From: Betaproteobacteria bacterium
Lineage (GTDB): Bacteria > Pseudomonadota > Gammaproteobacteria > Burkholderiales > Rhodocyclaceae
Reading direction: 5' to 3'
Assembly: GCA_016720065.1 (NCBI GenBank)
Contig: JADJXY010000002.1
Coordinates: forward strand, 2,493,001 to 2,557,000
DNA: 64,000 bases
In this document: in pieces, positions 1 through 9,125 of the stretch
How the letters are laid out: the number at the start of each line of letters is the position of its first letter
Position numbering within the stretch: position 1 is the stretch's first letter
The notes under the pieces: generated by a model
The model's database searches: none
What the model saw: only the letters and a program-made list of their open reading frames with translations
Told to the model about the DNA's origin: nothing
Translations under genes and position numbers: made by a program

Positions 1-1113
1 GAAGCGGCCATTGACGCTCATCAGGTGCTGGTAGGTCCATTCCCCTCGCGGGTTGTAGGCGTGGGTCACGTCGTAGGCGGGCGCCAGCTCCCAGTCACCG
101 CCTTGGCGGAGGAGGAAGGCGAAGTTCTTGCTGTGGTCGTCGCAATTTCTCGCCATGACGTTGAAGGCCATGCGGCGGAAGACCTGGCCGACGGCCTCGT
201 CGCCCAGACCGAGCCGGGCGACGGTCATGAAGAGCTGGGCGTAGGCATGGGTGGCGCGCTGCCGGTAATCGAGGTGGCGCAGGGCGCAGAGCGTCTGCAC
301 ATGGTGCTTGAGGGTCTGGCCGTCGGCCCCGTCACGGTCGAAGCGGCGGGTCATGAAGTGGGCGCGCCCGCCCTCCAGGAGCAGCCGGCAGGGGGACATG
401 TGGATGCCAGCGGCCTGCGCCATGAGGTGATAGGCGTATTCGATGCGGCCGTAGTCGGCACCGGCGCCCAGTTCGGCGTCCTGGCCCACGCCATCGAACT
501 TGAGGAGCCAGTGCTCGAAGCCGGGGGCGGCGTCGAACTGGCCGCTGCGAATTTCCTCGCTCTGCGGGTTCCAGGCGACGACGGCCTTGGCGCGGGCCCC
601 CCCGGCGCTGGTGCCGACCCGGATGATGTTGGCGAGGGCGGCCTGGGCCTGGACATCGCCGGAGAGTTCGCCCTGCACGATGCGGCGGGCGGCTTCGACC
701 AGGTGTTTCATCTCCAGCGGTTCGGCGCTCTCGCGATGGGCTCCCCGGGACGGCTTGAACTCCAGCGCGCCCATGCCGCGCTTGCCCATGTAGGCCAGGC
801 GATCGAGCGGGGTGATGGCCGATTTGTCCACGCCCCGGGCGCTCATCCAGGCGTCGATCAGGGCATTGCCGAAATCATCCGGGAGGGCATCGGCAAGCAG
901 CCCCGGCAGGCGTTTGTAGCTGGGCTCGGCCAGCTCCGGGAAGGCGAAGCTCTGGCGGGTGTCGTCCAGGGGCATGGTCAGCGGAGCCACCTCGATGCCG
1001 CTTTTCGTCCAGGCCGGTTCGTAGGCGAACACGTAGCAGCCCAGGCGCGGATCGGGCGCCACGGCACCGACCCGCTGGCCCCAGAGCCGCACCTCGATGA
1101 CCGGAGTGTCCAT
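1..1113 (-). CDS. hipA: HipA-family serine/threonine kinase toxin, 3' end beyond window
   Basis: The first 371 residues of a HipA-type kinase are visible; the C-terminus lies outside the window. HipA toxins phosphorylate a cytoplasmic target (glutamyl-tRNA synthetase in the E. coli case) and are neutralised by the HipB DNA-binding antitoxin. The order of motifs fits the family: an N-terminal subdomain, a glycine-rich loop GTSAGGARAK at about residues 167-176, the catalytic motif ARNCDDHSKN at 321-330, and the metal-binding YDV at about 347-349. The ATG lies 3 nt after the stop of the upstream Xre-type gene, as expected of a hipBA operon with the antitoxin first. All visible catalytic motifs are intact, so an active kinase is likely. 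The target in this organism cannot be told from sequence. Confidence 0.9.
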   Translation of the reverse strand, partial: MDTPVIEVRLWGQRVGAVAPDPRLGCYVFAYEPAWTKSGIEVAPLTMPLDDTRQSFAFPELAEPSYKRLPGLLADALPDDFGNALIDAWMSARGVDKSAITPLDRLAYMGKRGMGALEFKPSRGAHRESAEPLEMKHLVEAARRIVQGELSGDVQAQAALANIIRVGTSAGGARAKAVVAWNPQSEEIRSGQFDAAPGFEHWLLKFDGVGQDAELGAGADYGRIEYAYHLMAQAAGIHMSPCRLLLEGGRAHFMTRRFDRDGADGQTLKHHVQTLCALRHLDYRQRATHAYAQLFMTVARLGLGDEAVGQVFRRMAFNVMARNCDDHSKNFAFLLRQGGDWELAPAYDVTHAYNPRGEWTYQHLMSVNGRF

Positions 1114-1116
1114 GGC

Positions 1117-1434
1117 TCAGCGCGGCAGGCGCGGGGTTGCCCGGAGGCGCGCCTTGGGCTTGCGCAGCAGGTCGAGAGGATTGACGCTGATTTCGGGGGC
1201 GAGCATGTCCAGTCCCTGCAAGTGATCGAGGGCCTTCAAGACGCGCAGCAGCGTCTCGACCGTGGACCCGCGGCCGGATTCCAGGTTGCGCAGGGCCTTC
1301 TCGGAAACGCCGGCCTTCTCTGCGGTGCTGCGCTGATCCAGGTTGCGGTTCAGGCGAAGGCGCCTGAGGCGCTCCCCCAGGAGTTCCTGAAGTTCCTTCG
1401 GGGCGAGGAAAGAGGAGGCTTTCATATAATCCAT
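1117..1434 (-). CDS. hipB: HipB-like Xre-family antitoxin/repressor
   Basis: A 105-residue DNA-binding protein with an Xre-type helix-turn-helix at about residues 18-70 (core QRSTAEKAGVSEKALRNLE), followed by a short basic tail. It sits immediately upstream of hipA with a 3-nt gap, the standard antitoxin-toxin arrangement. The family binds the toxin and represses its own promoter. An in-frame TTG start at 1446 is possible, but it lies inside the left arm of an inverted repeat that looks like the operator. The ATG at 1434 is therefore preferred; 1425 is a further alternative. The slightly long tail relative to E. coli HipB may contact the kinase (inference). Confidence 0.82.
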   Translation of the reverse strand: MDYMKASSFLAPKELQELLGERLRRLRLNRNLDQRSTAEKAGVSEKALRNLESGRGSTVETLLRVLKALDHLQGLDMLAPEISVNPLDLLRKPKARLRATPRLPR

Positions 1435-1436
1435 AA

Positions 1437-1496
1437 AACGGTACAAATAAGCCTATTGATCAGACAAACGATACTAATCGGTCAGTTTGTGCCGTT
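1437..1496 (-). promoter_or_regulatory. Probable hipBA operator (nested inverted repeats)
   Basis: The AT-rich stretch upstream of hipB holds two nested inverted repeats. The outer arms AACGGTACAAA (1437-1447) and TTTGTGCCGTT (1486-1496) match at 10 of 11 positions. The inner arms ACAAAC (1464-1469) and GTTTGT (1485-1490) match perfectly. Spacing and location immediately upstream of the start codon fit cooperative binding of a HipB-type dimer for autoregulation. Binding is inferred. Confidence 0.5.
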
Positions 1497-1537
1497 ATAG
1501 CACACCAAAACAAGTAGGGCTCGCCCGGGGACGCTCT

Positions 1538-2256
<719 letters not shown>

Positions 2257-2257
<1 letters not shown>

Positions 2258-2952
2258 CAGCCGTACCTCCGGGCCGCCCAGGAGCGCAGCCCGTGCGCCA
2301 GGGCGTTGAGCACCAGGATGAGGGTCATCAGGACGAGGCCCAGGGCGATGGACAGGGCGAGGTCACCCTTGCTGGTCTCCAGGGCGATGGCCGTGGTCAT
2401 GACCCGGGTGAAACCGTCGATATTGCCGCCGACGATCATCACCGCCCCCACTTCCGACATGGCCCGCCCCACCCCGGCCAGGGTGGCGACGACCAGCGAG
2501 AAGCGGCAGTCGAGCAGCAGCAGCCGGGCCGAGGCCCAGCGCGAAAGCCCGATGAGGCGCATTTCCGGCGCGTACTCACGCCAGGCATCCTCGACGATCT
2601 GGCGGCTCACCGCGGCCACCAGGGGCATGACCAGGACGGTCTGGGCGACGATCATGGCCGGCGGTGAAAAGAGCAGCCCGAGGCTGCCGAAGGGCCCGGA
2701 ACGGGAAAGCAGCAGATAGACGATCACCCCCACCACCACCGAGGGCAGGCCCATCAGGGCGTTGATGCCGACGATGACGGCCCCCCGGCCGGGAAAGCGG
2801 GACACCGCGAGCCAGGCCCCCAGAGGAAGCCCCAGCAGGGTACCGACGAGCACGGCGGAAAGGCTGACGCGCAGCGACAGCCCGACGATCCGCAGGAGTT
2901 GGGAATCGAGGGTGCCGAGGAGGGAAAACGCTTCGAGCAGGGTGGAGCCCAT
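2257..2952 (-). CDS. tupB: ABC transporter permease, tungstate type (TupB-like)
   Basis: A 231-residue inner-membrane permease with about five or six hydrophobic segments and a binding-protein-dependent transport signature in the loop around AMSEVGAVMIVGGNIDG, which couples to the ATPase. Gene order permease-ATPase with overlapping stop/start supports one import complex. TupB-type proteins move tungstate (WO4) and similar oxyanions delivered by a periplasmic binding protein. That binding protein is not next door, so it must be encoded elsewhere or lost. The gene is divergent from nikR across an 83-bp gap that probably holds both promoters. Substrate is inferred from family resemblance. Confidence 0.82.
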
Positions 2953-3035
2953 GGGGCGGGGAGGATAGCATCGGCGAGGGAGTGCGTCAGCGGGCGGCCG
3001 TTTGCCCGACCCGCGGATTGGGCTAGGATGCGGGC

Positions 3036-3494
3036 ATGGAACGCTTCACCTTTTCCCTCGACGAATCCCTGGCCTCCCAGTTCGACGAACTGATCGCCCG
3101 CCGCGGCTACGGCAACCGCTCCGAAGCGGTGCGCGATCTGATCCGCGGCGCCATCGAAGCCGAGCACGGGAACAAGCCCGAGGGAACCTGCGTGGCCTGC
3201 CTGTCCTACGTCTATAACCACCACGAGCGGGAACTGGCCGAGCGCCTCACCGCGCTGCAACACGACCACCACGACCTCACCGTGGCTGCCATGCACAGCC
3301 ATCTCGATCACGAAAACTGCCTGGAGACCTTGATCCTGCGCGGCCCCGCCGCCGAGGTGCGCACCTTCGCCGACCGCCTGATCGCCGAGCGGGGCGTGCG
3401 CCACGGCCGCCTCAACGTCATCGCCCTGGAAGCCGACCACGGCCACACCCACGGCGCCGGCCACCGCCATGTCCACTACCGTCCCGCCCGCTGA
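3036..3494 (+). CDS. nikR: Nickel-responsive transcriptional regulator NikR
   Basis: A 152-residue ribbon-helix-helix repressor. The N-terminal RHH domain spans about residues 1-50 (start MERFTFSLDESL) and an ACT-like metal-binding domain spans about 55-135. The high-affinity nickel ligands are present in the segment MHSHLDHENC (two histidines plus the cysteine), with the upstream ligand histidine before it. A histidine-rich tail (DHGHTHGAGHRHVH) may add metal-binding capacity. NikR represses nickel uptake when nickel is sufficient. A HoxN/NixA-type nickel permease lies 1.5 kb downstream, fitting that role. The 3' end overlaps the next gene by 26 nt. Confidence 0.93.
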   Translation: MERFTFSLDESLASQFDELIARRGYGNRSEAVRDLIRGAIEAEHGNKPEGTCVACLSYVYNHHERELAERLTALQHDHHDLTVAAMHSHLDHENCLETLILRGPAAEVRTFADRLIAERGVRHGRLNVIALEADHGHTHGAGHRHVHYRPAR

Positions 3495-4815
3495 CCGGCC
3501 GCCGCCTCCGGGCGGGGAGGAACTCGGGGAGCAGGCCTGGATCGAGGTCATCCGCAAGATGGACGAGGTCTATAACGACCTCCTCCAGTACGAAGTGGCC
3601 CTGGAAGAAAAGAACGCCGCCCTGGAGGAATCGCACCAGTTCATCGAGAGCGTCCTGGCTTCCATGTCGGACATCCTCATCGTCTGCGACCGCAACGGCA
3701 CCATCGAGGAGGTCAATGCCTCCCTGCAGCACTTTTGCGGCAAACCCGCCGCCCATCTGGAGCGCACCCCCCTCTTCGACCTCTTCGCCGACGAGGGCGA
3801 ACGGACCAAGGCCAAGGCCCTCTTCGCCCGCCAGGGGCAGGACGGCGTCCACGACGCCGAACTCTACCTGCGCTCCGGCGACGGCTCTTCGGTGCCCGTG
3901 TCGATCAATTGCACGCCGCGCATTTCCCAGACCGGCAAGCTCATGGGCATGGTGGTCACGGGGCGGCCGGTGGGGGAATTGCGCCGGGCCTATCAAGCCC
4001 TGCGCCAGGCCCACGAGGATCTCAAGCGCACCCAGAGCCAGCTCCTGCACGCCGAGAAGATGGTCTCCCTGGGCCGTCTGGTGGCCGGCGTGGCCCACGA
4101 GCTCAACAACCCCATCAGCTTCGTGCTGGGCAATGTGCTCTCCCTGCAACGCTACGCCGGGCGTCTGGCCCGCTATCTCGACGCCGTCCATGCTTCCCCC
4201 GCCGCCGCCGACCCCGCTCTGGCGGCGCAGCGCGCGGAACTGCGCATCGACCGCATCGCGCTCGACCTCGCCCCCCTCATCACCGGCATGATCGAAGGGG
4301 CCGAACGCACCCGGGACATCGTCGATGCCCTCAAGCGCTTTTCCGCCCTGGACAAATCGACCCCCGAGCGCGTCAGCCTCAACGACGTCGTCGAACGCTC
4401 GGTGCGCTGGGTGGCCCAGAGCGCCCCCACCCGCTTCACGGTCAGCGTCGACCTGCCCCCGGACCTCGGCTGCTCCGGCCACTCCGGCCAGTTGCAGCAG
4501 GTGGTCATGAATCTGGTGCAGAACGCCTGCGACGCCACCGCCGCCCGCAGCGCCGGACACCTGGCCGTGAGCGGCGAGCAGGACGGCCGCCAGGTGCGCC
4601 TCTGCTTCGCCGACGACGGCCCCGGCATTGCGGCGGAGCACCTGCCCCGCCTCTTTGAGCCCTTTTTCACCACCAAGCCCGTCGGCCAGGGCACCGGCCT
4701 GGGCCTTTCCATCAGTTACGGCATCGTCGAGCGCCACGGCGGCCACCTCGAAGCGGGCAATCGGCCCGAGGGCGGCGCGCTGTTCACCCTGACCCTGCCG
4801 GTGGAAACTCCCTGA
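3469..4815 (+). CDS. PAS-domain sensor histidine kinase, HupT/HoxJ-like
   Basis: A 448-residue cytoplasmic kinase with no membrane segment. A coiled N-terminal stretch (about 25-60) precedes a PAS domain (about 60-165), then the dimerisation helix with the phospho-acceptor histidine in GVAHELNNP (H210), and a HATPase domain with N box NLVQNACD, DDGPGIA and GTGLGLS. The layout and the segment WIEVIRKMDEVYNDLLQYEVALEEKNAA recall HupT/HoxJ kinases that restrain hydrogenase gene expression; this is split across 20-residue windows and recalled from family knowledge. It overlaps nikR and is followed by a nickel permease, consistent with control of nickel-hydrogenase functions. No hydrogenase genes lie in the window, so the assignment stays tentative. 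Confidence 0.75.
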   Translation: MSTTVPPADRPPPPGGEELGEQAWIEVIRKMDEVYNDLLQYEVALEEKNAALEESHQFIESVLASMSDILIVCDRNGTIEEVNASLQHFCGKPAAHLERTPLFDLFADEGERTKAKALFARQGQDGVHDAELYLRSGDGSSVPVSINCTPRISQTGKLMGMVVTGRPVGELRRAYQALRQAHEDLKRTQSQLLHAEKMVSLGRLVAGVAHELNNPISFVLGNVLSLQRYAGRLARYLDAVHASPAAADPALAAQRAELRIDRIALDLAPLITGMIEGAERTRDIVDALKRFSALDKSTPERVSLNDVVERSVRWVAQSAPTRFTVSVDLPPDLGCSGHSGQLQQVVMNLVQNACDATAARSAGHLAVSGEQDGRQVRLCFADDGPGIAAEHLPRLFEPFFTTKPVGQGTGLGLSISYGIVERHGGHLEAGNRPEGGALFTLTLPVETP

Positions 4816-4903
4816 GCATTGCGCAAAGGGAGTGATCGCCAGTTTCTGCCGTCATCCCGCTGTGCCGGACAGCGGATCCCCGATTGGCAAGGGTTTGGCT
4901 TTC

Positions 4904-4918
4904 TGGCACGCTCCTTGT
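4904..4918 (+). promoter_or_regulatory. Candidate sigma-54 promoter for the nickel permease
   Basis: TGGCACG-N4-TTGT matches the sigma-54 consensus TGGCACG-N4-TTGC except for the last base of the -12 element. The GG and G(C/T) dinucleotides have the correct 12-nt offset. Transcription would start near 4930, about 20 nt before the permease ATG. It would require an NtrC-type activator, for example a HupR/HoxA-like protein, which is not encoded in the window. Confidence 0.45.
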
Positions 4919-4950
4919 ATGAAGAGATTTCCCATTCTTCCTACAACGCC

Positions 4951-5766
4951 ATGGAAACCCTGCCCAGCGACTGGCTGTCCCTGCTCATCCTGACCTTCGT
5001 GCTGGGCATGAAGCACGGCTTCGACGCCGACCACCTGGCCACCATCGACGGGCTCACCCGCCACAACAGCCGTGCCAACCCGGCCATGGCGCGCTATTGC
5101 GGCACCTTCTTTTCCCTGGGCCACGGCGCCGTGGTCGTCGCCATCGCCCTGGGCGTTTCCGCCCTGGCCGGCCGCTGGGAGGTGCCGCAGTGGTTCGGCA
5201 CCCTGGGCGCGGTCATTTCCATCGCTTTCCTCTTCGCCCTGGGCAGCCTCAACCTGGCCGCCGTGTTGCAAGCCGAACCCCACGAAGTCGTCCAGCCGGT
5301 GGGTCTGAAGGGCCGCCTCCTGGGCCGCCTGCGCCACGCCGGCCATCCGCTCCTCATCGCCGGCGTGGGCGCCCTCTTCGCCCTTTCCTTCGACACGCTT
5401 TCGCAGGCGGCTTTCTTCGCGCTCACCGCCACCCAATTCGGCGGCTGGCAGCACGCGCTGGTCCTGGCGCTCCTCTTCCTCCTCGGCATGCTGATCACCG
5501 ACGGCATCAACGGCCTGTGGATCGCCCGCCTCATCGCCCGGGCCGACCAGGTCGCCCTGGTCGCCTCCCGCGTCATGGGGCTCGTCGTTTCCGGCGTCAG
5601 CCTGCTGGTGGCGGCCTTCGGCCTGGCCAAACTGGCCCTGCCAGCGGTGGATGCCTGGAGCGACGGCAAGGAACTGATGTTCGGGGCCGCCCTGATGGCC
5701 ATCATCGCCAGCAGTTTCTTGCTGGCGATCCGGCTGACCCGCCCTCCCCTCGCCCAGGGCCTCTGA
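4951..5766 (+). CDS. Nickel/cobalt permease, HoxN/NixA (NiCoT) family
   Basis: A 271-residue integral inner-membrane protein with about seven or eight hydrophobic segments. The family signature HX4DH is present as HGFDADH in the second helix, within GMKHGFDADHLATIDG, and is the metal-recognition site. Further family segments are FSLGH in the next helix and the conserved LGMLITDGINGLW region. The ATG at 4951 is chosen because the longer upstream reading (44 residues) is not hydrophobic, runs over a probable promoter and lacks family similarity. At 271 residues it is shorter than the typical 330-350. Gene context with nikR suggests nickel uptake. Confidence 0.88.
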   Translation: METLPSDWLSLLILTFVLGMKHGFDADHLATIDGLTRHNSRANPAMARYCGTFFSLGHGAVVVAIALGVSALAGRWEVPQWFGTLGAVISIAFLFALGSLNLAAVLQAEPHEVVQPVGLKGRLLGRLRHAGHPLLIAGVGALFALSFDTLSQAAFFALTATQFGGWQHALVLALLFLLGMLITDGINGLWIARLIARADQVALVASRVMGLVVSGVSLLVAAFGLAKLALPAVDAWSDGKELMFGAALMAIIASSFLLAIRLTRPPLAQGL

Positions 5767-5870
5767 GCGCCTGCGGAATCCGGTCGGTGTCGGCGGGTTA
5801 GCGCGACGCGGCCAAGTTCGCTTAGACTTCCCCCACTGCCCAACACCGGGATTTTCGGCGGGGGAACCGC

Positions 5871-7700
5871 GTGGCAAGCGAAGACAGCCTGCAGGAAGAC
5901 GCGACGGCGCGCTGGGTCGGGGCCTTTGCCGACCTCGCCCGCACGGTTTTCGTGCCCACCGATACCCAGTTGCGCATCCTCCACTGGCCCCCCGCGGCGG
6001 AGGCCCTGCTGGGCTGGTCCGCCGAGCGGGCCGTCGGCTTCGGCCTGCCCTCGGTCCTCAGCCTGGCCCGCAGCACCCAGATCGACCTGCGCGCCGCCCT
6101 CGATGCCGGGGCCAATCTGGACGACATCCTGCTCCCGGCGCGCCGTCAGGGCGGCGGCCTCTGCCCGCTGCGGGCGGCGGCCCGGGTGGTGCGGGACGAG
6201 AACGGCAGCGTGCAGGGCATCGCCTGGTCCTTGCGCCCCGAGGCGTCCCGGGCGCAGGAACCCGAGCATGATCGCGCCGTCCTCGACCTGGCCCTGGCCC
6301 GCTGGAGCGCCGCGTTCGACAAACTCCCCTTCCCCGTCGCCCTGGTCGATACGGTGGGCAGCGTGCGCATGGCCAACCGCCAGGCCCACGACCTGCTGGG
6401 CATGAAGGTCGGCCGTCCCTGCTGCTCCACCCTGTGCGGCCCAGCCGGCGCCAACTGCCGCAACAGCCGGGCGACGCGCACCCTGGTTCCGGCCTACTGG
6501 GAGCTGGAATCCCGGGGCCGCCGCCTGGACATGAGCGCCCTCCCCCTGGCGGTCAATGACGAGAAGCCGGATTTCGTCGTCTGCTTCGGCACGCCGGCCG
6601 ACCCCAACCTTTCCGCCGAGTTGCGCAAGTTCTACCGGGCGGTGGACGAGAACCTCGTCGGGGTGGTCATCACCGACCGCGATGCCCGCGTCGAGTACGC
6701 CAACCCCCGGGCCTGCGAAATCCTGGGCTGCTCTCCCGTGCAACTGGTCAACCGGGACGTGCGCAGCTTCTATGCCCCCCCCGCCCACGGCGTACCGGCC
6801 GAGGCCGGCCCCCTGCTCCAGGGCACCCTGGAAGTCCATATCCAGCGACAGGATGGAGAGATCCGCGCGGTACGGGCGGCGATTTCCGACATTCCGGGCG
6901 ACGACGGCCATATCGCCAACTGGGTCATCCTTCTGGACGACATTTCCGAACGCCGCGCCCTGGAAGCGCGGGAACGCAATCTGCGCGAGCAGGTCGCCCA
7001 TGTGGCCCGCCTGGCGGCGGTGGGCGAAATCGCCACCATGATCGCCCACGAGATCAACCAGCCCCTGTCCAATATCGCCAATTTCAGCCGGGGCCTGCTG
7101 CATCGCCTGGCCCGCGGCAAGGTCGAGGAGGAGGCGCTGACCGAAACCCTGGAGGAGGTGGTACGCCAGGTGGAGCGGGCCGATACCGTGGTACGCAACG
7201 TGCGCACCCTGGCCCGCCCGCGGGGCGCCCGCGCGGCACCGACGGACCTCAACCACCTGGTCAGCGCCAGCCTGCCGACCTTCCATCTGCTCGCCCGCAG
7301 CGCCGGTGTGCGCGTGCTTCTCGACCTGGCTCCGGAACTCCCCGGCCTGCGCGCCAACTGGAGCCAGATCGAGCAGGTGCTGGTCAATCTGGTCAAGAAT
7401 GCGGTGGAGGCCTGCGAAGCCCTGCCGGCCAAGGAGCGTCTGGTGACCATCCGCTCCCGCCCCGGCAGCGGCCAGGGGATCGTGGTCGAAGTGGAAGACC
7501 CGGCCCCCATGCTGGCGCCGGAAGTTCTCAAGCGCATCGGCGAACCCTTCTTTACCACCAAGACCGACGGCCTTGGCCTGGGGCTTTCCATCAGCCGCAC
7601 CCTGCTGGAAAATCACGGCAGCCGTCTTTCCGTCCTCCCTTTGTCCAATGGGGGCAAGGCTTTCCACTTCGAACTCGCTCCGCCCCATGAACTCGATTGA
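5871..7700 (+). CDS. Multi-PAS sensor histidine kinase (FixL class)
   Basis: A 609-residue soluble kinase starting at GTG. Three sensory segments can be seen: an N-terminal PAS (about 20-120), a second PAS-like segment (about 145-240) that contains four cysteines in CCSTLCGPAGANC (C184, C185, C189, C196), and a third PAS (about 250-360). The DHp helix carries the acceptor histidine in MIAHEINQPLSN (H393), and a HATPase domain follows (NLVKNAVEA, then GLGLGLS). The D-box is unusual, reading VEDPAPMLAP instead of DNGPGI. The stop overlaps the start of a FixJ-type response regulator by 14 nt, so the two form a two-component pair. The cysteine cluster may make the sensor redox- or metal-responsive (inference). 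Confidence 0.85.
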   Translation: MASEDSLQEDATARWVGAFADLARTVFVPTDTQLRILHWPPAAEALLGWSAERAVGFGLPSVLSLARSTQIDLRAALDAGANLDDILLPARRQGGGLCPLRAAARVVRDENGSVQGIAWSLRPEASRAQEPEHDRAVLDLALARWSAAFDKLPFPVALVDTVGSVRMANRQAHDLLGMKVGRPCCSTLCGPAGANCRNSRATRTLVPAYWELESRGRRLDMSALPLAVNDEKPDFVVCFGTPADPNLSAELRKFYRAVDENLVGVVITDRDARVEYANPRACEILGCSPVQLVNRDVRSFYAPPAHGVPAEAGPLLQGTLEVHIQRQDGEIRAVRAAISDIPGDDGHIANWVILLDDISERRALEARERNLREQVAHVARLAAVGEIATMIAHEINQPLSNIANFSRGLLHRLARGKVEEEALTETLEEVVRQVERADTVVRNVRTLARPRGARAAPTDLNHLVSASLPTFHLLARSAGVRVLLDLAPELPGLRANWSQIEQVLVNLVKNAVEACEALPAKERLVTIRSRPGSGQGIVVEVEDPAPMLAPEVLKRIGEPFFTTKTDGLGLGLSISRTLLENHGSRLSVLPLSNGGKAFHFELAPPHELD

Positions 7701-8331
7701 ACCGCAAGCAATCCCCCTGCCCGTCCCCGTGGTCTACGTGGTCGATGACGACCCGGTGGCGCGCAAATCCGTGGGCTTCCTGGTCGGCATCCTGGAGGTC
7801 GAGGTCTGTGCCCTGGAATCGGCGGAGTCCTTTCTCGCGGCCTACCGCCCGGGCCTGCCGAGCTGCCTCATTCTCGACGTGCGCATGCCCGGCATGAGCG
7901 GCATGGAATTGCAGACCGAATTGCAGCGCCGCAATATCGACATCCCCATCATCTTCGTTTCCGGCCACGGCGACATTCCCATGGCCGTCCGCGCCATGCA
8001 GGCGGGTGCCCTCGATTTCCTGCCCAAACCCTACGGCGACCAGGATTTGCTCGAGCGCGTGCAGAAGGCCCTGCGCCTGGATCGGGAACGCAAGCAGCGA
8101 CGCCGCCATCAGGCGGCCCTCCAGGCGCGCATAGCGCTGCTCACCCAGCGGGAACTCGACGTTCTGCGCCTGGTGGTGCGCGGCCAGACCAACAAGGAAA
8201 TCGCCCAGGCGCTGGAAATCAGCGTCAAGACGGTGGAAACCCACCGGGCACGGGTGATGGAAAAAATGCGCGCCGACAGCCTCGCCGGACTCTGCGCCGC
8301 GGTGCAGGCCACCCAGGAAACCCCCCTCTGA
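7687..8331 (+). CDS. FixJ/LuxR-family response regulator
   Basis: A 214-residue regulator. The receiver domain spans about residues 14-130, with acidic pocket DDD at 20-22, phospho-acceptor D64 in LILDVRMPGMSG, conserved threonine/serine position in FVSGHGD and lysine in PKPYGD. The C-terminal LuxR-type helix-turn-helix spans about 150-205 (LTQRELDVLRLVVRGQTNKE). The start at 7687 places it 14 nt inside the end of the upstream kinase gene, indicating translational coupling. Architecture matches FixJ/StyR/TodT-type regulators. Its target genes cannot be inferred from this window. Confidence 0.9.
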   Translation: MNSIEPQAIPLPVPVVYVVDDDPVARKSVGFLVGILEVEVCALESAESFLAAYRPGLPSCLILDVRMPGMSGMELQTELQRRNIDIPIIFVSGHGDIPMAVRAMQAGALDFLPKPYGDQDLLERVQKALRLDRERKQRRRHQAALQARIALLTQRELDVLRLVVRGQTNKEIAQALEISVKTVETHRARVMEKMRADSLAGLCAAVQATQETPL

Positions 8332-8602
8332 GCGTTGCGTCTGCTTCCCGCGGGCAGGCCCGCAAGACGCACCGGCTCTGACTTCGTCAGCCCCCGCGTC
8401 CGCCCCGCCCGCTGCCGCGGGCATCCCGGGGGATGCGGATCGCGCCGGCCCCTCCCTGTGCGGAAATCGGGGTTAACCCGTACCCCGCCCCTGTCTTTCC
8501 CGAATTTTCCGCCGCATCCCGAGCGACTAGACTCTGGCCAAAATAAGGGATCGTGCCGCACCTCAGACCTTGGGCGCGATCCGAACAGAGGAGTAGCACA
8601 CC

Positions 8603-9010
8603 ATGGATATTCTCTTACTGGACTCCGATCAGGAGCGGCGCAAGCGCCTCCTGGAGGCCATCGACCTGCTGGGCTGCGTGCGGTCGATCCGCCTGTGCGG
8701 CACCCTCGCCGAAACCCGCACCATGGCCCGCCACGGCAGTTTCACCGTCGCTCTGGTCGGTCCCGAGGTGCCCGAGCACTCGCTGGCGGCCATCACCTTT
8801 CTGCGCGGCCTTTTGCCCTCGACGCTGCTGATCGCCTACGACGGCTTCGATCGCTACGACGCCAGCAAGCAGCAACGCATCCTGGATGCCGGCGCCAATG
8901 CCGTCTTCGACATCCGGTTTTCGGCCATGAAGATCGCCATGCTGCTTCGCCCCCTCTTGCAGGGATCGGTGGACGAAATGGAATCTACGGTGCAGTCCGT
9001 GGCTGCCTGA
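8603..9010 (+). CDS. Stand-alone receiver-like protein lacking phospho-acceptor aspartate
   Basis: A 135-residue protein with a response-regulator-like alternation: an initial MDILLLDSDQERRKRL strand-helix with an acidic pair, then VALVGPEVPEH where the phospho-acceptor Asp would sit, then LLIAYDGFD, then AGANAVFDIRFSAMKI where the conserved lysine would sit. The key Asp is replaced (G/P/E) and the Lys is absent, so it is probably a pseudo-receiver that signals by protein contact, or a degenerate one. A good ribosome-binding site (AGAGGAG, about 10 nt upstream) and a strong terminator after it suggest a real monocistronic gene. It follows the FixJ-like gene after 271 bp, a stretch with no other convincing gene. 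Confidence 0.7.
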   Translation: MDILLLDSDQERRKRLLEAIDLLGCVRSIRLCGTLAETRTMARHGSFTVALVGPEVPEHSLAAITFLRGLLPSTLLIAYDGFDRYDASKQQRILDAGANAVFDIRFSAMKIAMLLRPLLQGSVDEMESTVQSVAA

Positions 9011-9044
9011 GGCAGTCCACACAGCCCCCACGGTTTGGTGTGCT

Positions 9045-9085
9045 CGGGCGGGTAGGGAACGCGCTTCCCCCCGCCCGGTTTTTTT
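9045..9085 (+). terminator. Rho-independent terminator
   Basis: A GC-rich stem pairs CGGGCGGG (9045-9052) with CCCGCCCG (9070-9077). A further five pairs form above a TA bulge, and a run of seven T residues starts at 9079. It ends transcription of the receiver-like gene and sits just before the convergent CheB-CheR fusion gene. Confidence 0.8.
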
Positions 9086-9125
9086 GCCCCGACGGCGACG
9101 GCCGCGCGGAGGCCCGCCGGTCGCC

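Noticed and set aside
25..1500. Long plus-strand open frame of 491 codons
   Set aside because: It is antisense to hipA and hipB, which carry clear family motifs; the plus-strand translation is low-complexity and has no recognisable domain. High GC content creates such frames throughout the window.
4819..4950. N-terminal extension of the nickel permease by 44 residues
   Set aside because: The extension is not hydrophobic, lacks family similarity and overlaps a probable sigma-54 promoter.
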